A stretch of DNA of 41,696 nucleotides. Source: Candidatus Arcticimaribacter sp. (GTDB lineage Bacteria > Bacteroidota > Bacteroidia > Flavobacteriales > Flavobacteriaceae). The DNA lies in the NCBI GenBank assembly GCA_011526285.1, contig WTJU01000078.1, positions 1-41,696 of the forward strand, written 5' to 3'. A program made the translations under genes and the position numbers. This document shows, one piece after another, positions 1 to 8,245 of this stretch (the first letter of the stretch is position 1; each line of letters begins with the position of its first letter). The notes beneath the pieces were generated by a model. It made no database searches. It worked only from the letters and a program-made list of their open reading frames with translations, and was not told the origin of the DNA.

Positions 1-3000
1 ATTTCATCGGCAATACAAAAGGTATCATTATCAAATCTAACGATATGCTCGTTCCTTTTTCCTCCAGTAGCCGAAGTAAAACCAATGTAAGCAATGTTAG
101 AGTTTAGAATTGCCCCAGTAAGGTCAACTGTTTTTGTATCACTATAAGTATTTACTCCATTATTATGTGTAAAAACATAACTTAAAACTTGTGTAGAGGG
201 TTGCCATGAAATTCTCATGTTGTGCCAATTTCCATCTTCAAGGTTAACCGTTTGGACAACATCAGCTGAATTAGGGGCAGTCCCTGTTGCACCATCTTCA
301 ACAAATGCAATGTGGTCACTATTGGGGTCTGGACCAGAGTTGTAATAAGTATCCATCTCAATAGCATATGAAGGATTAATACCTTGATAACCCATTCCTC
401 CCCCACTAGAGCCTTGAGAGGTGTTAATATTTTGAATAACAAAGGCAATCCCGTCTGCTCCATCACTATCTCTGTTCCCAAAATTTAAATCTAAATCAAT
501 GGTAAACTCTACCCTTAAATCTACCCTGTTCTGATACCAAACCATCCCTCTTTTACTATTTTGATTTGGAGTAAGTGTATAAACAGAAGTTCCCGCTGTG
601 TGGGTAGCATCGCGGATAAATATTATATCTGCCTCGTCAAAATTCCTAGCAAAACAATTTTCTGGATCATCATCTTGATTTCTCACTTGTCTGATTTGGT
701 CGCTTAAAGGATCAAATAAATCATCTGAATTAGCATCATCAATTGAAAAAGTGATATCTACCATTTTATCTCCGTCACGAACAGCTTCATCTACCCCAGA
801 TACCACAATGGTCTGGGTAGTATTCCAGTTAGCAGGGGTGAAAACAAGGGTAGTAGTCGATAAACTTACCTCAGCTGCATCTGCGCTAGCAATAATAATA
901 GTCACATTGGTGCTGGGTTTTCGGTCAAGCGTTACTAAGACAGAAGCAGTAACAGAGCCAGATTCGTTTACGGTAATCAAACTATTAGGATTAACATTAT
1001 AGCCAGCATCTCTTGGATCAATATAATCTACAATTCCGTCACTATCACTGTCATTTATGTTTCCTTCTACACTATCACTATATCCATCTTCGTCAGAGTC
1101 AAGGTCTAGGTAGTTAGGCGTTCCATCACCATCTGTATCTACTATACCTTCAATGGTATCAGAAATGGTGTCACTGTCCGAGTCTAAATCAAGATAATTG
1201 GGTAAACCATCGCCGTCTGTATCTACAATACCTTCAGTTTGATCAGGAATCCCATCTCCATCTGAGTCAAGGTCTAAAAAGTCAAAAATACCGTCTGCAT
1301 CAGTGTCAGTAGCGGTTTCTGTGGCATCTGGAATAGTGTCGCCATCACTATCTAAATCATAGCTGTTTTGTATCCCATCACCATCTGTATCAAGGGTACA
1401 GGCATTTGCTGGACGATCAAAAGAAATACGATCTAACAAATTCCCTGCACCTCCTCCAGCGGTGGCTTCAAAAAGAAATACAGTAGAGACCTGTCCAGAA
1501 GGCACAAGATAAACCCCAGAATAATCTCGCCATGCTGTTCGAGTGGCGGTTTGTGTTTCTAAAACAACATTTGTAGTAGTGGAAATACCTGCTTGTATTT
1601 CAATTTGTTCTAGGCCTGTTCCTCTAGCAAGGTGGCTTACCGACCAAATCATATAGGTGCCTGGGGTGGTAGAAATGGTTTGGAAAAGTCCAGCCGTTTG
1701 ATTCGCATTTATCTCTGCAAAACGATTTCCTTCTCTAGCGTTATAGGTAATCCCAGAAAGAACTCGTCCATCGCACCAAATTTCCATCATATCGTCTGTT
1801 GCAGTGGTTTCCCAGCCATCAATCAAACTTTCATTAAAGATGCCGTCACAACCATTATCACCATCTTCAAAACCTCCGTTAACTAAACCACCATTGATAA
1901 ATCCACATTCGATACTATCTAAAATACCATCATTATCATCATCTGGATCAAAGTGATCTGCAATGCCGTCTCCATCGTTATCTTCAAAAACATAAGGGTC
2001 TGTCCCTACAGTGACTTCGTCTGCATCGTCTAGGCCATCGTTATCAGAATCAATATCTAAGTGATCTGGAATTCCATCGTTATCGGTGTCACGTGCTTCT
2101 TCTACCCTAATGTTATCCATGTATTCGTCAACCGAAAATCCAAACGCCGCAGTGTTTAACCAAGGGTAATCAGCTACAGGACCGAGGTCAATGTCTTCAG
2201 CATCCACTTGACCAGTTAGGGTTCCGCTACTGTATTTTGCCACGCTATTATGAGCCATTAAGCTCCAAACATTGGAACCGTTGTTTGCTTTAAAAAAACT
2301 TGTTCGCTGTCTAAACCAGCCAGCTGTTCGCGCAATAGCGGGAAAAGTAAAGTTAGTTGTAGGGTGCCGTTTTGCACCATTATTTGGACCAGAAAAATAA
2401 TAGAGATAAATCCCATCAACACTTCCCATCACATCATCTTGCCAAACAGGGTCTTGACCCGCTGCACCAATATAGGAGGCAAATTCATTACAACAACTAT
2501 CCACACTAGGACTCCCAGAAGCTTTAAAATCAGCGCTGATAGTAATGTAGGTATTTGTCGTTGAGCTGATGTCTGATAAAACTGTCGCATAGGAACCTAT
2601 CGCTTCATCTTCTGCTACGGCTGTATTGGCGTCTTGGAATAGCATTTGACTCACATCTCCATTGTCTAAAGTGCTTGTTACAACTCTTGATATGGGGTCT
2701 TCCTTTTGTGTATTCACATTGTAAGACCAATGCGCTTCCTTGATACCGTTTAAACCTGCCACACTTGTAGTACCACTAGAGATACCAGAATTAAATGCAA
2801 CCCCTTCAAAATCCTCTACATAAAAAGAATAACCTTCATTAATATCTAAAATTCCATCGCCGTCATCATCTGTGTCACACACATCTCCTATCCCATCTCC
2901 ATCAGTATCCAATTGAAATGGATTAAAGGTTGAACTACAGTTATCAGAACCATTAGAAATCCCATCTCGATCACAATCAGCAGCGAGCCATTGTGCGCTT

Positions 3001-4331
3001 AACACAGGATCACTAGGCTGTGGTGAACAAGGGCTAAGCACTGTTAAAGTCGCACTATTCTGACTTGAAAAACAAACATAATCTTGGTGTAAGATTAATA
3101 AGCGATATACTTTTCCATCTAAACCAGTCACATCAGATAAGGTGAGTGTACTGGTATTTGCCCCGGCATAAATTCCACCATTAGAAATATTGACCCCATC
3201 TTCTTGCCATTGGTATAAAAATCCTGTTCTTGCGTCAAAGCCTGAAGTATAGTTGGGTGTTCCATCTGGATTGTAATTCACCGTACTTGTCGCTGCTAAA
3301 GAAGAAATGCTAAAGGTAGCGCTAGTTCCAGCGAAAACTGTTTGATCGATCAAAGCACTTGGATCTACCGCTGCTGTAGTCGCCATTTGATGATTTGACC
3401 AAACCGAGCTAACCACAGAGGAAGCGGGGGTGGTTGTATAAGCATTCGCAGTAACTCCAGCTGCAATGACTAGCCCATTGGCATTCACGCCTCCGTTAGT
3501 TCGTGTGGGGGTGTCAGGGCCATAAATACCGCTGTCTCCTCCATCAGCATTTCTGTCTCCATAGGCTTCATTGGCGTCTGAACAACCATCATTATCTGAA
3601 TCAAAATCTTCTTCGTCAACAACTCCGTCTAAATCAGAATCACGACACATGGAAAAAACAAATTGTCCCGAGTTAACACTTTCATTAGTCAAATTGAGAT
3701 AATTTATTCGTATCTGCGATACCGGAAGATTACTGTAAACATCAAATTCTGCGAAAGTAGATCCCGTTCCTGTTCCAGACACTGTAAATGAATTTCCAGA
3801 AGAGGCCACATTTGCATTTGAAGAAGAGAGAACGATCCACTCAAACTCTGCGGGCACTCCTAATGCAATAAATTGAAATTGATCAGCTCGTGTTATATTA
3901 GAAACTCCAATACTACTATCTGCTCCAAAACGGATTTTTATAGCTGATCCAAAAGTCATGGTAGAGGTAAATGCATGTCCTAATTCGGCTGGATTAGAAT
4001 CTTGAAATCGAATTAAACTCCCCGCATTTCTTGAAGAGATGGAAACTAAACCATCTGTCCCTACTACTTGTGCTGGTGCATCTATAGTAATCGAAGATGT
4101 TAAATTATCTCCGCTCAAAAATTTATCAAATACAACAGCGGAATCTCCGGGGGCTAAACCCGCTGCAATAGCAGAGAAATCAATGAAAGTAATGGGGCAT
4201 TCTTCGGTATCTAAAATCCCATTATTATTGTCATCAAGATCAAGGTGGTCTAAAACTTCATCGCCGTCACAGTCTCCCACAGGACCAGGACATTGCGCAC
4301 TTGCAATGAATCCAAATAATAAAAATACCAA
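1..4331 (-). CDS. Giant secreted TSP3-repeat / L-type lectin surface protein (3-prime end outside window)
   Basis: The minus frame is open from 4331 to the window edge, about 1,443 residues, with no stop. Visible order: hydrophobic leader ending IASAQ; acidic thrombospondin type 3-like calcium-binding stretches (D-x-D-G-D-G) near residues 16-40, 230-245, 455-500, 745-805 and 980-1100; an Ig-like region about 327-434 (YQWQEDG, STLTLSDV); a jelly-roll-like region about 500-745; a galactose-binding-like region about 809-969 (NGGFE, GNLLDRISF); a Calx-beta-like segment about 1105-1190; and a bacterial L-type lectin domain from about 1220 (DGADGIAFVIQN, YAIEMDTYYN). Such proteins are usually exported by the type IX system and bind glycans or calcium at the surface; a C-terminal sorting domain would lie outside the window. 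There is no ATG: the frame opens after a TAA at 4383-4385, and TTG at 4329-4331, 8 nt after AGAGGAG, is the best initiator. Substrate unknown. Confidence 0.85.
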   Translation of the reverse strand, partial: MVFLLFGFIASAQCPGPVGDCDGDEVLDHLDLDDNNNGILDTEECPITFIDFSAIAAGLAPGDSAVVFDKFLSGDNLTSSITIDAPAQVVGTDGLVSISSRNAGSLIRFQDSNPAELGHAFTSTMTFGSAIKIRFGADSSIGVSNITRADQFQFIALGVPAEFEWIVLSSSNANVASSGNSFTVSGTGTGSTFAEFDVYSNLPVSQIRINYLNLTNESVNSGQFVFSMCRDSDLDGVVDEEDFDSDNDGCSDANEAYGDRNADGGDSGIYGPDTPTRTNGGVNANGLVIAAGVTANAYTTTPASSVVSSVWSNHQMATTAAVDPSALIDQTVFAGTSATFSISSLAATSTVNYNPDGTPNYTSGFDARTGFLYQWQEDGVNISNGGIYAGANTSTLTLSDVTGLDGKVYRLLILHQDYVCFSSQNSATLTVLSPCSPQPSDPVLSAQWLAADCDRDGISNGSDNCSSTFNPFQLDTDGDGIGDVCDTDDDGDGILDINEGYSFYVEDFEGVAFNSGISSGTTSVAGLNGIKEAHWSYNVNTQKEDPISRVVTSTLDNGDVSQMLFQDANTAVAEDEAIGSYATVLSDISSTTNTYITISADFKASGSPSVDSCCNEFASYIGAAGQDPVWQDDVMGSVDGIYLYYFSGPNNGAKRHPTTNFTFPAIARTAGWFRQRTSFFKANNGSNVWSLMAHNSVAKYSSGTLTGQVDAEDIDLGPVADYPWLNTAAFGFSVDEYMDNIRVEEARDTDNDGIPDHLDIDSDNDGLDDADEVTVGTDPYVFEDNDGDGIADHFDPDDDNDGILDSIECGFINGGLVNGGFEDGDNGCDGIFNESLIDGWETTATDDMMEIWCDGRVLSGITYNAREGNRFAEINANQTAGLFQTISTTPGTYMIWSVSHLARGTGLEQIEIQAGISTTTNVVLETQTATRTAWRDYSGVYLVPSGQVSTVFLFEATAGGGAGNLLDRISFDRPANACTLDTDGDGIQNSYDLDSDGDTIPDATETATDTDADGIFDFLDLDSDGDGIPDQTEGIVDTDGDGLPNYLDLDSDSDTISDTIEGIVDTDGDGTPNYLDLDSDEDGYSDSVEGNINDSDSDGIVDYIDPRDAGYNVNPNSLITVNESGSVTASVLVTLDRKPSTNVTIIIASADAAEVSLSTTTLVFTPANWNTTQTIVVSGVDEAVRDGDKMVDITFSIDDANSDDLFDPLSDQIRQVRNQDDDPENCFARNFDEADIIFIRDATHTAGTSVYTLTPNQNSKRGMVWYQNRVDLRVEFTIDLDLNFGNRDSDGADGIAFVIQNINTSQGSSGGGMGYQGINPSYAIEMDTYYNSGPDPNSDHIAFVEDGATGTAPNSADVVQTVNLEDGNWHNMRISWQPSTQVLSYVFTHNNGVNTYSDTKTVDLTGAILNSNIAYIGFTSATGGKRNEHIVRFDNDTFCIADE
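1056..1391 (-). repeat. Four tandem 84-bp units encoding 28-residue TSP3-like repeats
   Basis: Inside the giant surface gene, four consecutive 28-residue units start at 1391, 1307, 1223 and 1139 (reading leftwards). Each begins DTDGDG or DTDADG, has a central DLDSD, and ends in a variable acidic segment such as TEGIV. The spacing of acidic residues is typical of calcium-binding thrombospondin type 3 repeats that form rigid stalks. The DNA copies have diverged from one another, so this is an old repeat rather than a recent slippage array. Confidence 0.85.
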
Positions 4332-4423
4332 AAAATAAACTCCTCTATTAATGATAATTATTGTTATTAATTTGTCTACAAATTAATAACGAAATCGGCT
4401 TAGACTTATTGTCTTCACAAGAC

Positions 4424-4867
4424 TTAAGAAGAAGAGGAATGATCGCTTACTATTTTCCAAACGGAATCAATTTTTCTAAAGAGCAATGTAAAAAAACCCG
4501 TGGGTTGATCATTTTCCCTTGTTAGAGTGAATTTTCCAATAACTTGTATGGTTTTTTCATCCCATTGCTCAATGAATAAAAGATCAAAGTTTAGTGTTCC
4601 CATGGCTTCTTTGTTAGGGTAACTAGCCTTGTATCGCTCAAGGGTATTTAAAAACCCATACGTAGGGCCATTACTTCCCACAAACACAAGCTTTTCGCTT
4701 TGCCAATACCCTTCCATAAAGGTATTTATATCGGCATTGTTCCATGCAGTTTCTTGGCTTTTTAGTATTGCTCTAACTGCATTTATATCATCATTTTCAA
4801 GCCTTTGCTGTGAATAAGCGTTGCACCCAATAAGTACTAACAAAATAAAAATTGGCACTCTTTTCAT
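4424..4867 (-). CDS. NTF2-like (DUF4440/SnoaL-type) exported protein
   Basis: A 147-residue protein with an N-terminal export signal. LIGC at residues 12-15 fits a lipobox, so it is probably a lipoprotein; cleavage after AYSQ at residue 20 is the alternative. The remainder reads as a cone-shaped NTF2-like fold of the DUF4440/SnoaL kind: an N-terminal helix (VRAILKSQETAWNNADINTFMEGYW), a central YPNKEAMGTLNFD region, and C-terminal strands FTLLFRKIDSVWKIVSDHSS. Members are often stress or polyketide-cyclase-like proteins with no defined substrate, and none can be assigned here. It lies 92 nt upstream of the giant surface gene on the same strand with no clear terminator between, so co-transcription is possible. 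Family assignment is fairly sure; function is unknown. Confidence 0.8.
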   Translation of the reverse strand: MKRVPIFILLVLIGCNAYSQQRLENDDINAVRAILKSQETAWNNADINTFMEGYWQSEKLVFVGSNGPTYGFLNTLERYKASYPNKEAMGTLNFDLLFIEQWDEKTIQVIGKFTLTRENDQPTGFFTLLFRKIDSVWKIVSDHSSSS

Positions 4868-4944
4868 TTCAAATATTTCGCTAATTATAGTTCAAATTGA
4901 GGAAAACCGCAATGATTGAAGTACTTAGCCTTATTTTTTCTAAG

Positions 4945-4959
4945 ATTTTAGACTAAAAT
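4945..4959. promoter_or_regulatory. 15-bp palindrome in the divergent 4868-5012 intergenic region
   Basis: ATTTTAG-A-CTAAAAT is a perfect 7+7 bp inverted repeat lying between the two divergent lipoprotein genes. It could be an operator for either gene. A TTTG at 4961-4964 and a TATTTTTA at 4989-4996 lie between it and the plus-strand start, but their 24-nt spacing is longer than usual. No regulator can be named, and in AT-rich DNA the palindrome could be chance. Confidence 0.3.
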
Positions 4960-5012
4960 TTTTGTTAAAATACGTTATATTTAAGAACTATTTTTAGAAA
5001 AAACCAAACGAG

Positions 5013-6071
5013 ATGAGACAACACAACCTAACAAAAAAAATACTTGGTGCGCTAGTTTTTTGTGGCTTTATTGGCTGCCAAGATGCTCCTAAAGAGGATA
5101 CTATTTTGGTTGTTCAAGGAGAAATCCAAGCAGACACCACTTGGTCTGCTGACAAAAGCTATATTTTAGATCAACAAGTTACTGTTCCCGCAGGTGTAAC
5201 GCTAACCATTGAGCCTGGAACGGTTATTAAGGCTAACGCTGGTGAAGCACCAACAGTATCTATGCTTGTGATTGCACGCGGTGGGAAATTAATGGCAAAA
5301 GGAACTGCAGAACAGCCCATTATTTTCACTTCAATTAATGATAATCTTGATAAAGAAAATGACATAGCATCTGCACTTAGTCAAGAAGATGTTGGCTTGT
5401 GGGGAGGAATCATTATTTTAGGAAATGCACCTGTTTCTTTAGCCAACGGTGATGAAGAAACCTTTTATGTAGGTTTAGACCCGAATGATAAGTCAAGCTA
5501 CTACGGAGGAAATAAAACAGATGATGGTTCTGGAGAACTTGAATATGTTTCAATACGCCATGGTGGAATCTTTATTGGCACAGGAAGCGAATCGAATGGT
5601 CTCACACTTTGTGGAGTGGGCTCAGGAACAACAATTAATCACATCGAAATTTTTGCTAACCAAGATGATGGAGTTGAACTTTTTGGTGGAAGTGTTAATG
5701 TAGACAACCTGATTGTTCACGCAAGTGGAGACGATGCCATTGATATTGATGAAGGATATACCGGAACTATTTCTAATTTCTTGGTTGAATTGACTGATCG
5801 CTCTGACAACGCTGTTGAGATAAGTGGAGGTCAAGGTGACAGCGCTGGTGCTTTTACACTTTCAAATGGTACAATTGACGGTAAGGGCGCTGAAAATTCT
5901 AATATTTATTCTATTGACGAGAAGGCGGAAGGAACTCTAACCAATATTGTCGCTACAAATCTAGAAGATGCCTCAGGTTCACTTGCATCTAATGACAAGG
6001 TTAAGGTTGAAACTAACGATAATAAAAAAGCTAGTCTAGATTTTAACTGGACAAGAGCAAAGCAACAATAG
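5013..6071 (+). CDS. Right-handed beta-helix-like lipoprotein
   Basis: A 352-residue lipoprotein with a charged start, a hydrophobic core and the lipobox FIGC with Cys22. After a short linker the sequence reads as stacked parallel beta-helix coils: VTVPAGVTLTIEPGTVIKAN, then QPIIFTS, LWGGIIILGNAP, GELEYVSIRHGG, GTTINHIEIFANQDDGVELF, and GDDAIDIDEGYTGTISNFLV. This pattern is common in secreted Bacteroidota proteins of unknown function; some bind polysaccharides and others are structural. I see no catalytic signature of a polysaccharide lyase and no C-terminal type IX sorting signal, which fits membrane anchoring. It stands alone, with a strong terminator 20 nt after its stop. The family-level description is supported; a substrate is not. 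Confidence 0.8.
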   Translation: MRQHNLTKKILGALVFCGFIGCQDAPKEDTILVVQGEIQADTTWSADKSYILDQQVTVPAGVTLTIEPGTVIKANAGEAPTVSMLVIARGGKLMAKGTAEQPIIFTSINDNLDKENDIASALSQEDVGLWGGIIILGNAPVSLANGDEETFYVGLDPNDKSSYYGGNKTDDGSGELEYVSIRHGGIFIGTGSESNGLTLCGVGSGTTINHIEIFANQDDGVELFGGSVNVDNLIVHASGDDAIDIDEGYTGTISNFLVELTDRSDNAVEISGGQGDSAGAFTLSNGTIDGKGAENSNIYSIDEKAEGTLTNIVATNLEDASGSLASNDKVKVETNDNKKASLDFNWTRAKQQ

Positions 6072-6090
6072 GTTAGACATTACAACATTA

Positions 6091-6119
6091 AAAAAAGAGA
6101 GCAAATGCTCTCTTTTTTT
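6091..6119. terminator. Bidirectional terminator between the beta-helix lipoprotein and the CPXCG gene
   Basis: GAGAGCA-AA-TGCTCTC forms a 7-bp stem (6-bp with a four-base loop), flanked by a run of A on the left and a run of seven T on the right. It can therefore stop transcripts from both directions. Its right edge reaches the stop codon of the small minus-strand gene (6118-6120). Confidence 0.85.
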
Positions 6120-6297
6120 ATTCCTCTAAATGAGCTGCTTCAAAGTAGCGCAATTCGGTGTCATAGAAATATGTCAATTGAATAGGTCTACAGCAAACCT
6201 CACAATCTTCAATATAGTGTTGTTCATCATTCACCGATTCAAGTAGCATTGAAATATTTTCCCAGCAATACGGGCATTGAAAAAAATGTTCGTACAT
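6118..6297 (-). CDS. CPXCG motif-containing small cysteine-rich protein
   Basis: A 59-residue ORF beginning MYEHFFQCPYCWENISM. It has two cysteine pairs, CPYC at residues 8-11 and CEVCC at residues 32-36, spaced as in the small zinc-ribbon-like CPXCG family of Bacteroidota and Proteobacteria. The family's function is not known to me; a zinc-binding nucleic-acid or protein contact is a common guess. Its ATG shares one base with the TGA of the upstream ABC-F gene (TGATG at 6295-6299), which implies translational coupling. Its stop codon sits on the edge of the bidirectional terminator, so it is the last gene of the transcript. Short acidic tail, no membrane segment. Confidence 0.85.
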   Translation of the reverse strand: MYEHFFQCPYCWENISMLLESVNDEQHYIEDCEVCCRPIQLTYFYDTELRYFEAAHLEE

Positions 6298-8207
6298 CAG
6301 CTTTCCATTTCCATCAATTCCTCAGTTGTTTTTTCCCAATCTTCCATTACAACAGTTAGGTTATCTTTTTTTTGGGTATAGTGATCGAAGAAGTTGGGTT
6401 GTGCAATGGTTGCATCATAGTTAATCTCCAATTCAAAATCAATGGCTTTAATTTCTTTTTCTAAAGCTGCAATCTTCGATTCAAGTTTTGATTGTTTGTT
6501 TTTTAACGCCTTCAAACGTTTTTGCTGTTGGTAGTCTTGCTCTCCCCTCCCCGTTTTCTTCTTTTCTACTTTTTCAACACGTTCAAGATCAACTAGAGAA
6601 TCTAGTTTTTTCTGTTCTAAATAAAACTGCACGTCACCTAAATATTCTTTTAATCGGTGATTTTTAAATTCTACCACACGATCACTTAACCCTTGAAGAA
6701 AGTCACGATCGTGGGAAATTAATATTAAGGTACCTTGGAATTTTCTTAGTGCTTCTTTCAAGACATTTTTAGAACGAATGTCTAGGTGATTGGTTGGCTC
6801 ATCCATCACCAACACATTAAAAGGAGACAATAAAAGTTTACATAAAGCCAAGCGGTTTCGTTCTCCCCCAGACAGGACCTTCACTTTCTTTTCTACATCT
6901 TCTCCTCTAAACATAAATGCACCTAGCATGTCTCGTACACGTGAACGGTTGTCATCTGTTGCAGCCTCCTCCATGGTTTCCAGCAGCGTCAAACTTCCGT
7001 CGAGATACTCGGCTTGGTTTTGAGCAAAATACCCCAACAATACATTATGCCCTAATTCGCATTTTCCCGTGTAATCAATTTCATTGACAATGATTTTTGC
7101 CAAGGTAGATTTTCCTTGTCCGTTTTGACCTACAAAAGCTGTTTTTGTTCCGCGCTCCACCTCAAGTCCAACTTCTTGTAAAACTTCTTTTGCACCATAA
7201 CGCTTAGATACTTTTTCTACGTGTAGAACAACTTTTCCTGGTTGTTGTGCAACGGGGAAATTAAGTTTCATTGCGGCAGTGTCTTCAACATCAACCTCAA
7301 TTCGTTCTATTTTATCAAGCTTTTTTATGAGTGATTGTGCCATGGCTGCTTTTGACGCCTTTGCACGAAAACGCTCTATGAGTTTTTCGGTTTGTTCGAT
7401 TTCTTTTGCTTGATTTTTTTGGGCTGCGCGTTGCTGGGTCATTATTTCCTGTCGGAGCAACATATAGTCTGAGTAGGCTTTTTTGTAATCATAAATTCTT
7501 CCACCAACAATTTCTATCGTACGGTTAGACGTATGGTCAAGAAACATTTTGTCGTGTGAAACCAAAACCACAGCCCCGCGGTATTTGGTTAAGAAATCTT
7601 CTAACCAAATGATAGACTCAATGTCAAGGTGGTTAGTAGGCTCATCAAGCAATAGTACATCGTGATCTTGTAATAGAAGTTTTGCCAACTCTATACGCAT
7701 GCGCCAACCTCCAGAAAAGGTGTCGGTTTTTTTATTGAAATCATCTGTTTTAAACCCAAGTCCCTGAAGAATTCGTTCGGTTGTTCCTTGGTAGTTGTAG
7801 CCTCCAATTAATGCATAGCGTTCTGTCAAATCATTTAATGATATAATTAATTGATTGTAGCTATCAGACTCGTAATCTTCTCGGCTAGCAAGCGCAAGGT
7901 TTATCTGTTCCATTTCCGCTTCAAGCTTTTTGATTTCTTCAAAGGCTTGATAGGCTTCTTCTACTACTGTTCTCCCTTTTTCAAAATCGATGTCTTGCCT
8001 AAGGAAACCAATGCTTAAGTTCTTTTCTGTTGCTATTGCTCCAGAGGTAGGTTCGTTATCGCGAGCGATTAAATGCAGTAAGGTAGATTTTCCAGCACCA
8101 TTTTTTCCCACCAGTCCAACACGATCTCCTGCCCCCAAACGAAATGAAATTTTGTTGAACAGGGTTTCACCACCAAAAGAAACTGTCACATTTTGAACAC
8201 TAAGCAT
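6297..8207 (-). CDS. ABC-F family ATPase (ribosome-associated type)
   Basis: A 636-residue soluble protein with two ABC ATPase domains and no membrane segments. Domain 1 has Walker A GKNGAGKST at residues 34-42, signature FSGGW and Walker B/D-loop DEPTNHLD. A charged helical linker follows (EKLIERFRAKASKAAMAQ). Domain 2 has GQNGQGKST, LSGGERNR and a second DEPTNHLD. The last 90 residues are a Lys/Glu-rich coiled coil, like the ABC_tran_CTD of Uup/YheS-type members. ABC-F proteins bind the ribosomal E site and relieve stalls or act in antibiotic protection; there is no evidence that this one is a resistance determinant. It lies 38 nt downstream of the FAD oxidoreductase and overlaps the CPXCG gene by one base. 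Length is normal for the family. Confidence 0.95.
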   Translation of the reverse strand: MLSVQNVTVSFGGETLFNKISFRLGAGDRVGLVGKNGAGKSTLLHLIARDNEPTSGAIATEKNLSIGFLRQDIDFEKGRTVVEEAYQAFEEIKKLEAEMEQINLALASREDYESDSYNQLIISLNDLTERYALIGGYNYQGTTERILQGLGFKTDDFNKKTDTFSGGWRMRIELAKLLLQDHDVLLLDEPTNHLDIESIIWLEDFLTKYRGAVVLVSHDKMFLDHTSNRTIEIVGGRIYDYKKAYSDYMLLRQEIMTQQRAAQKNQAKEIEQTEKLIERFRAKASKAAMAQSLIKKLDKIERIEVDVEDTAAMKLNFPVAQQPGKVVLHVEKVSKRYGAKEVLQEVGLEVERGTKTAFVGQNGQGKSTLAKIIVNEIDYTGKCELGHNVLLGYFAQNQAEYLDGSLTLLETMEEAATDDNRSRVRDMLGAFMFRGEDVEKKVKVLSGGERNRLALCKLLLSPFNVLVMDEPTNHLDIRSKNVLKEALRKFQGTLILISHDRDFLQGLSDRVVEFKNHRLKEYLGDVQFYLEQKKLDSLVDLERVEKVEKKKTGRGEQDYQQQKRLKALKNKQSKLESKIAALEKEIKAIDFELEINYDATIAQPNFFDHYTQKKDNLTVVMEDWEKTTEELMEMES

Positions 8208-8245
8208 AGGTTTATTTTGCTACAAAATTGAGGAAAAAAAGGGAA

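Noticed and set aside
215-481. Short minus-strand ORFs and plus-strand ORFs within 1-4340
   Set aside because: The minus frame of the giant surface protein is continuous through the whole region with clear lectin and TSP3 motifs; the other frames are shadows.
1056-1391. Tandem 84-bp units as a CRISPR or minisatellite array
   Set aside because: The units are in frame, diverged at the DNA level and encode regular calcium-binding repeats with no spacers.
6297-8207. ABC-F protein as an antibiotic resistance determinant
   Set aside because: It has a long C-terminal coiled coil and housekeeping-type context, with no mobile element nearby; nothing points to acquired resistance.
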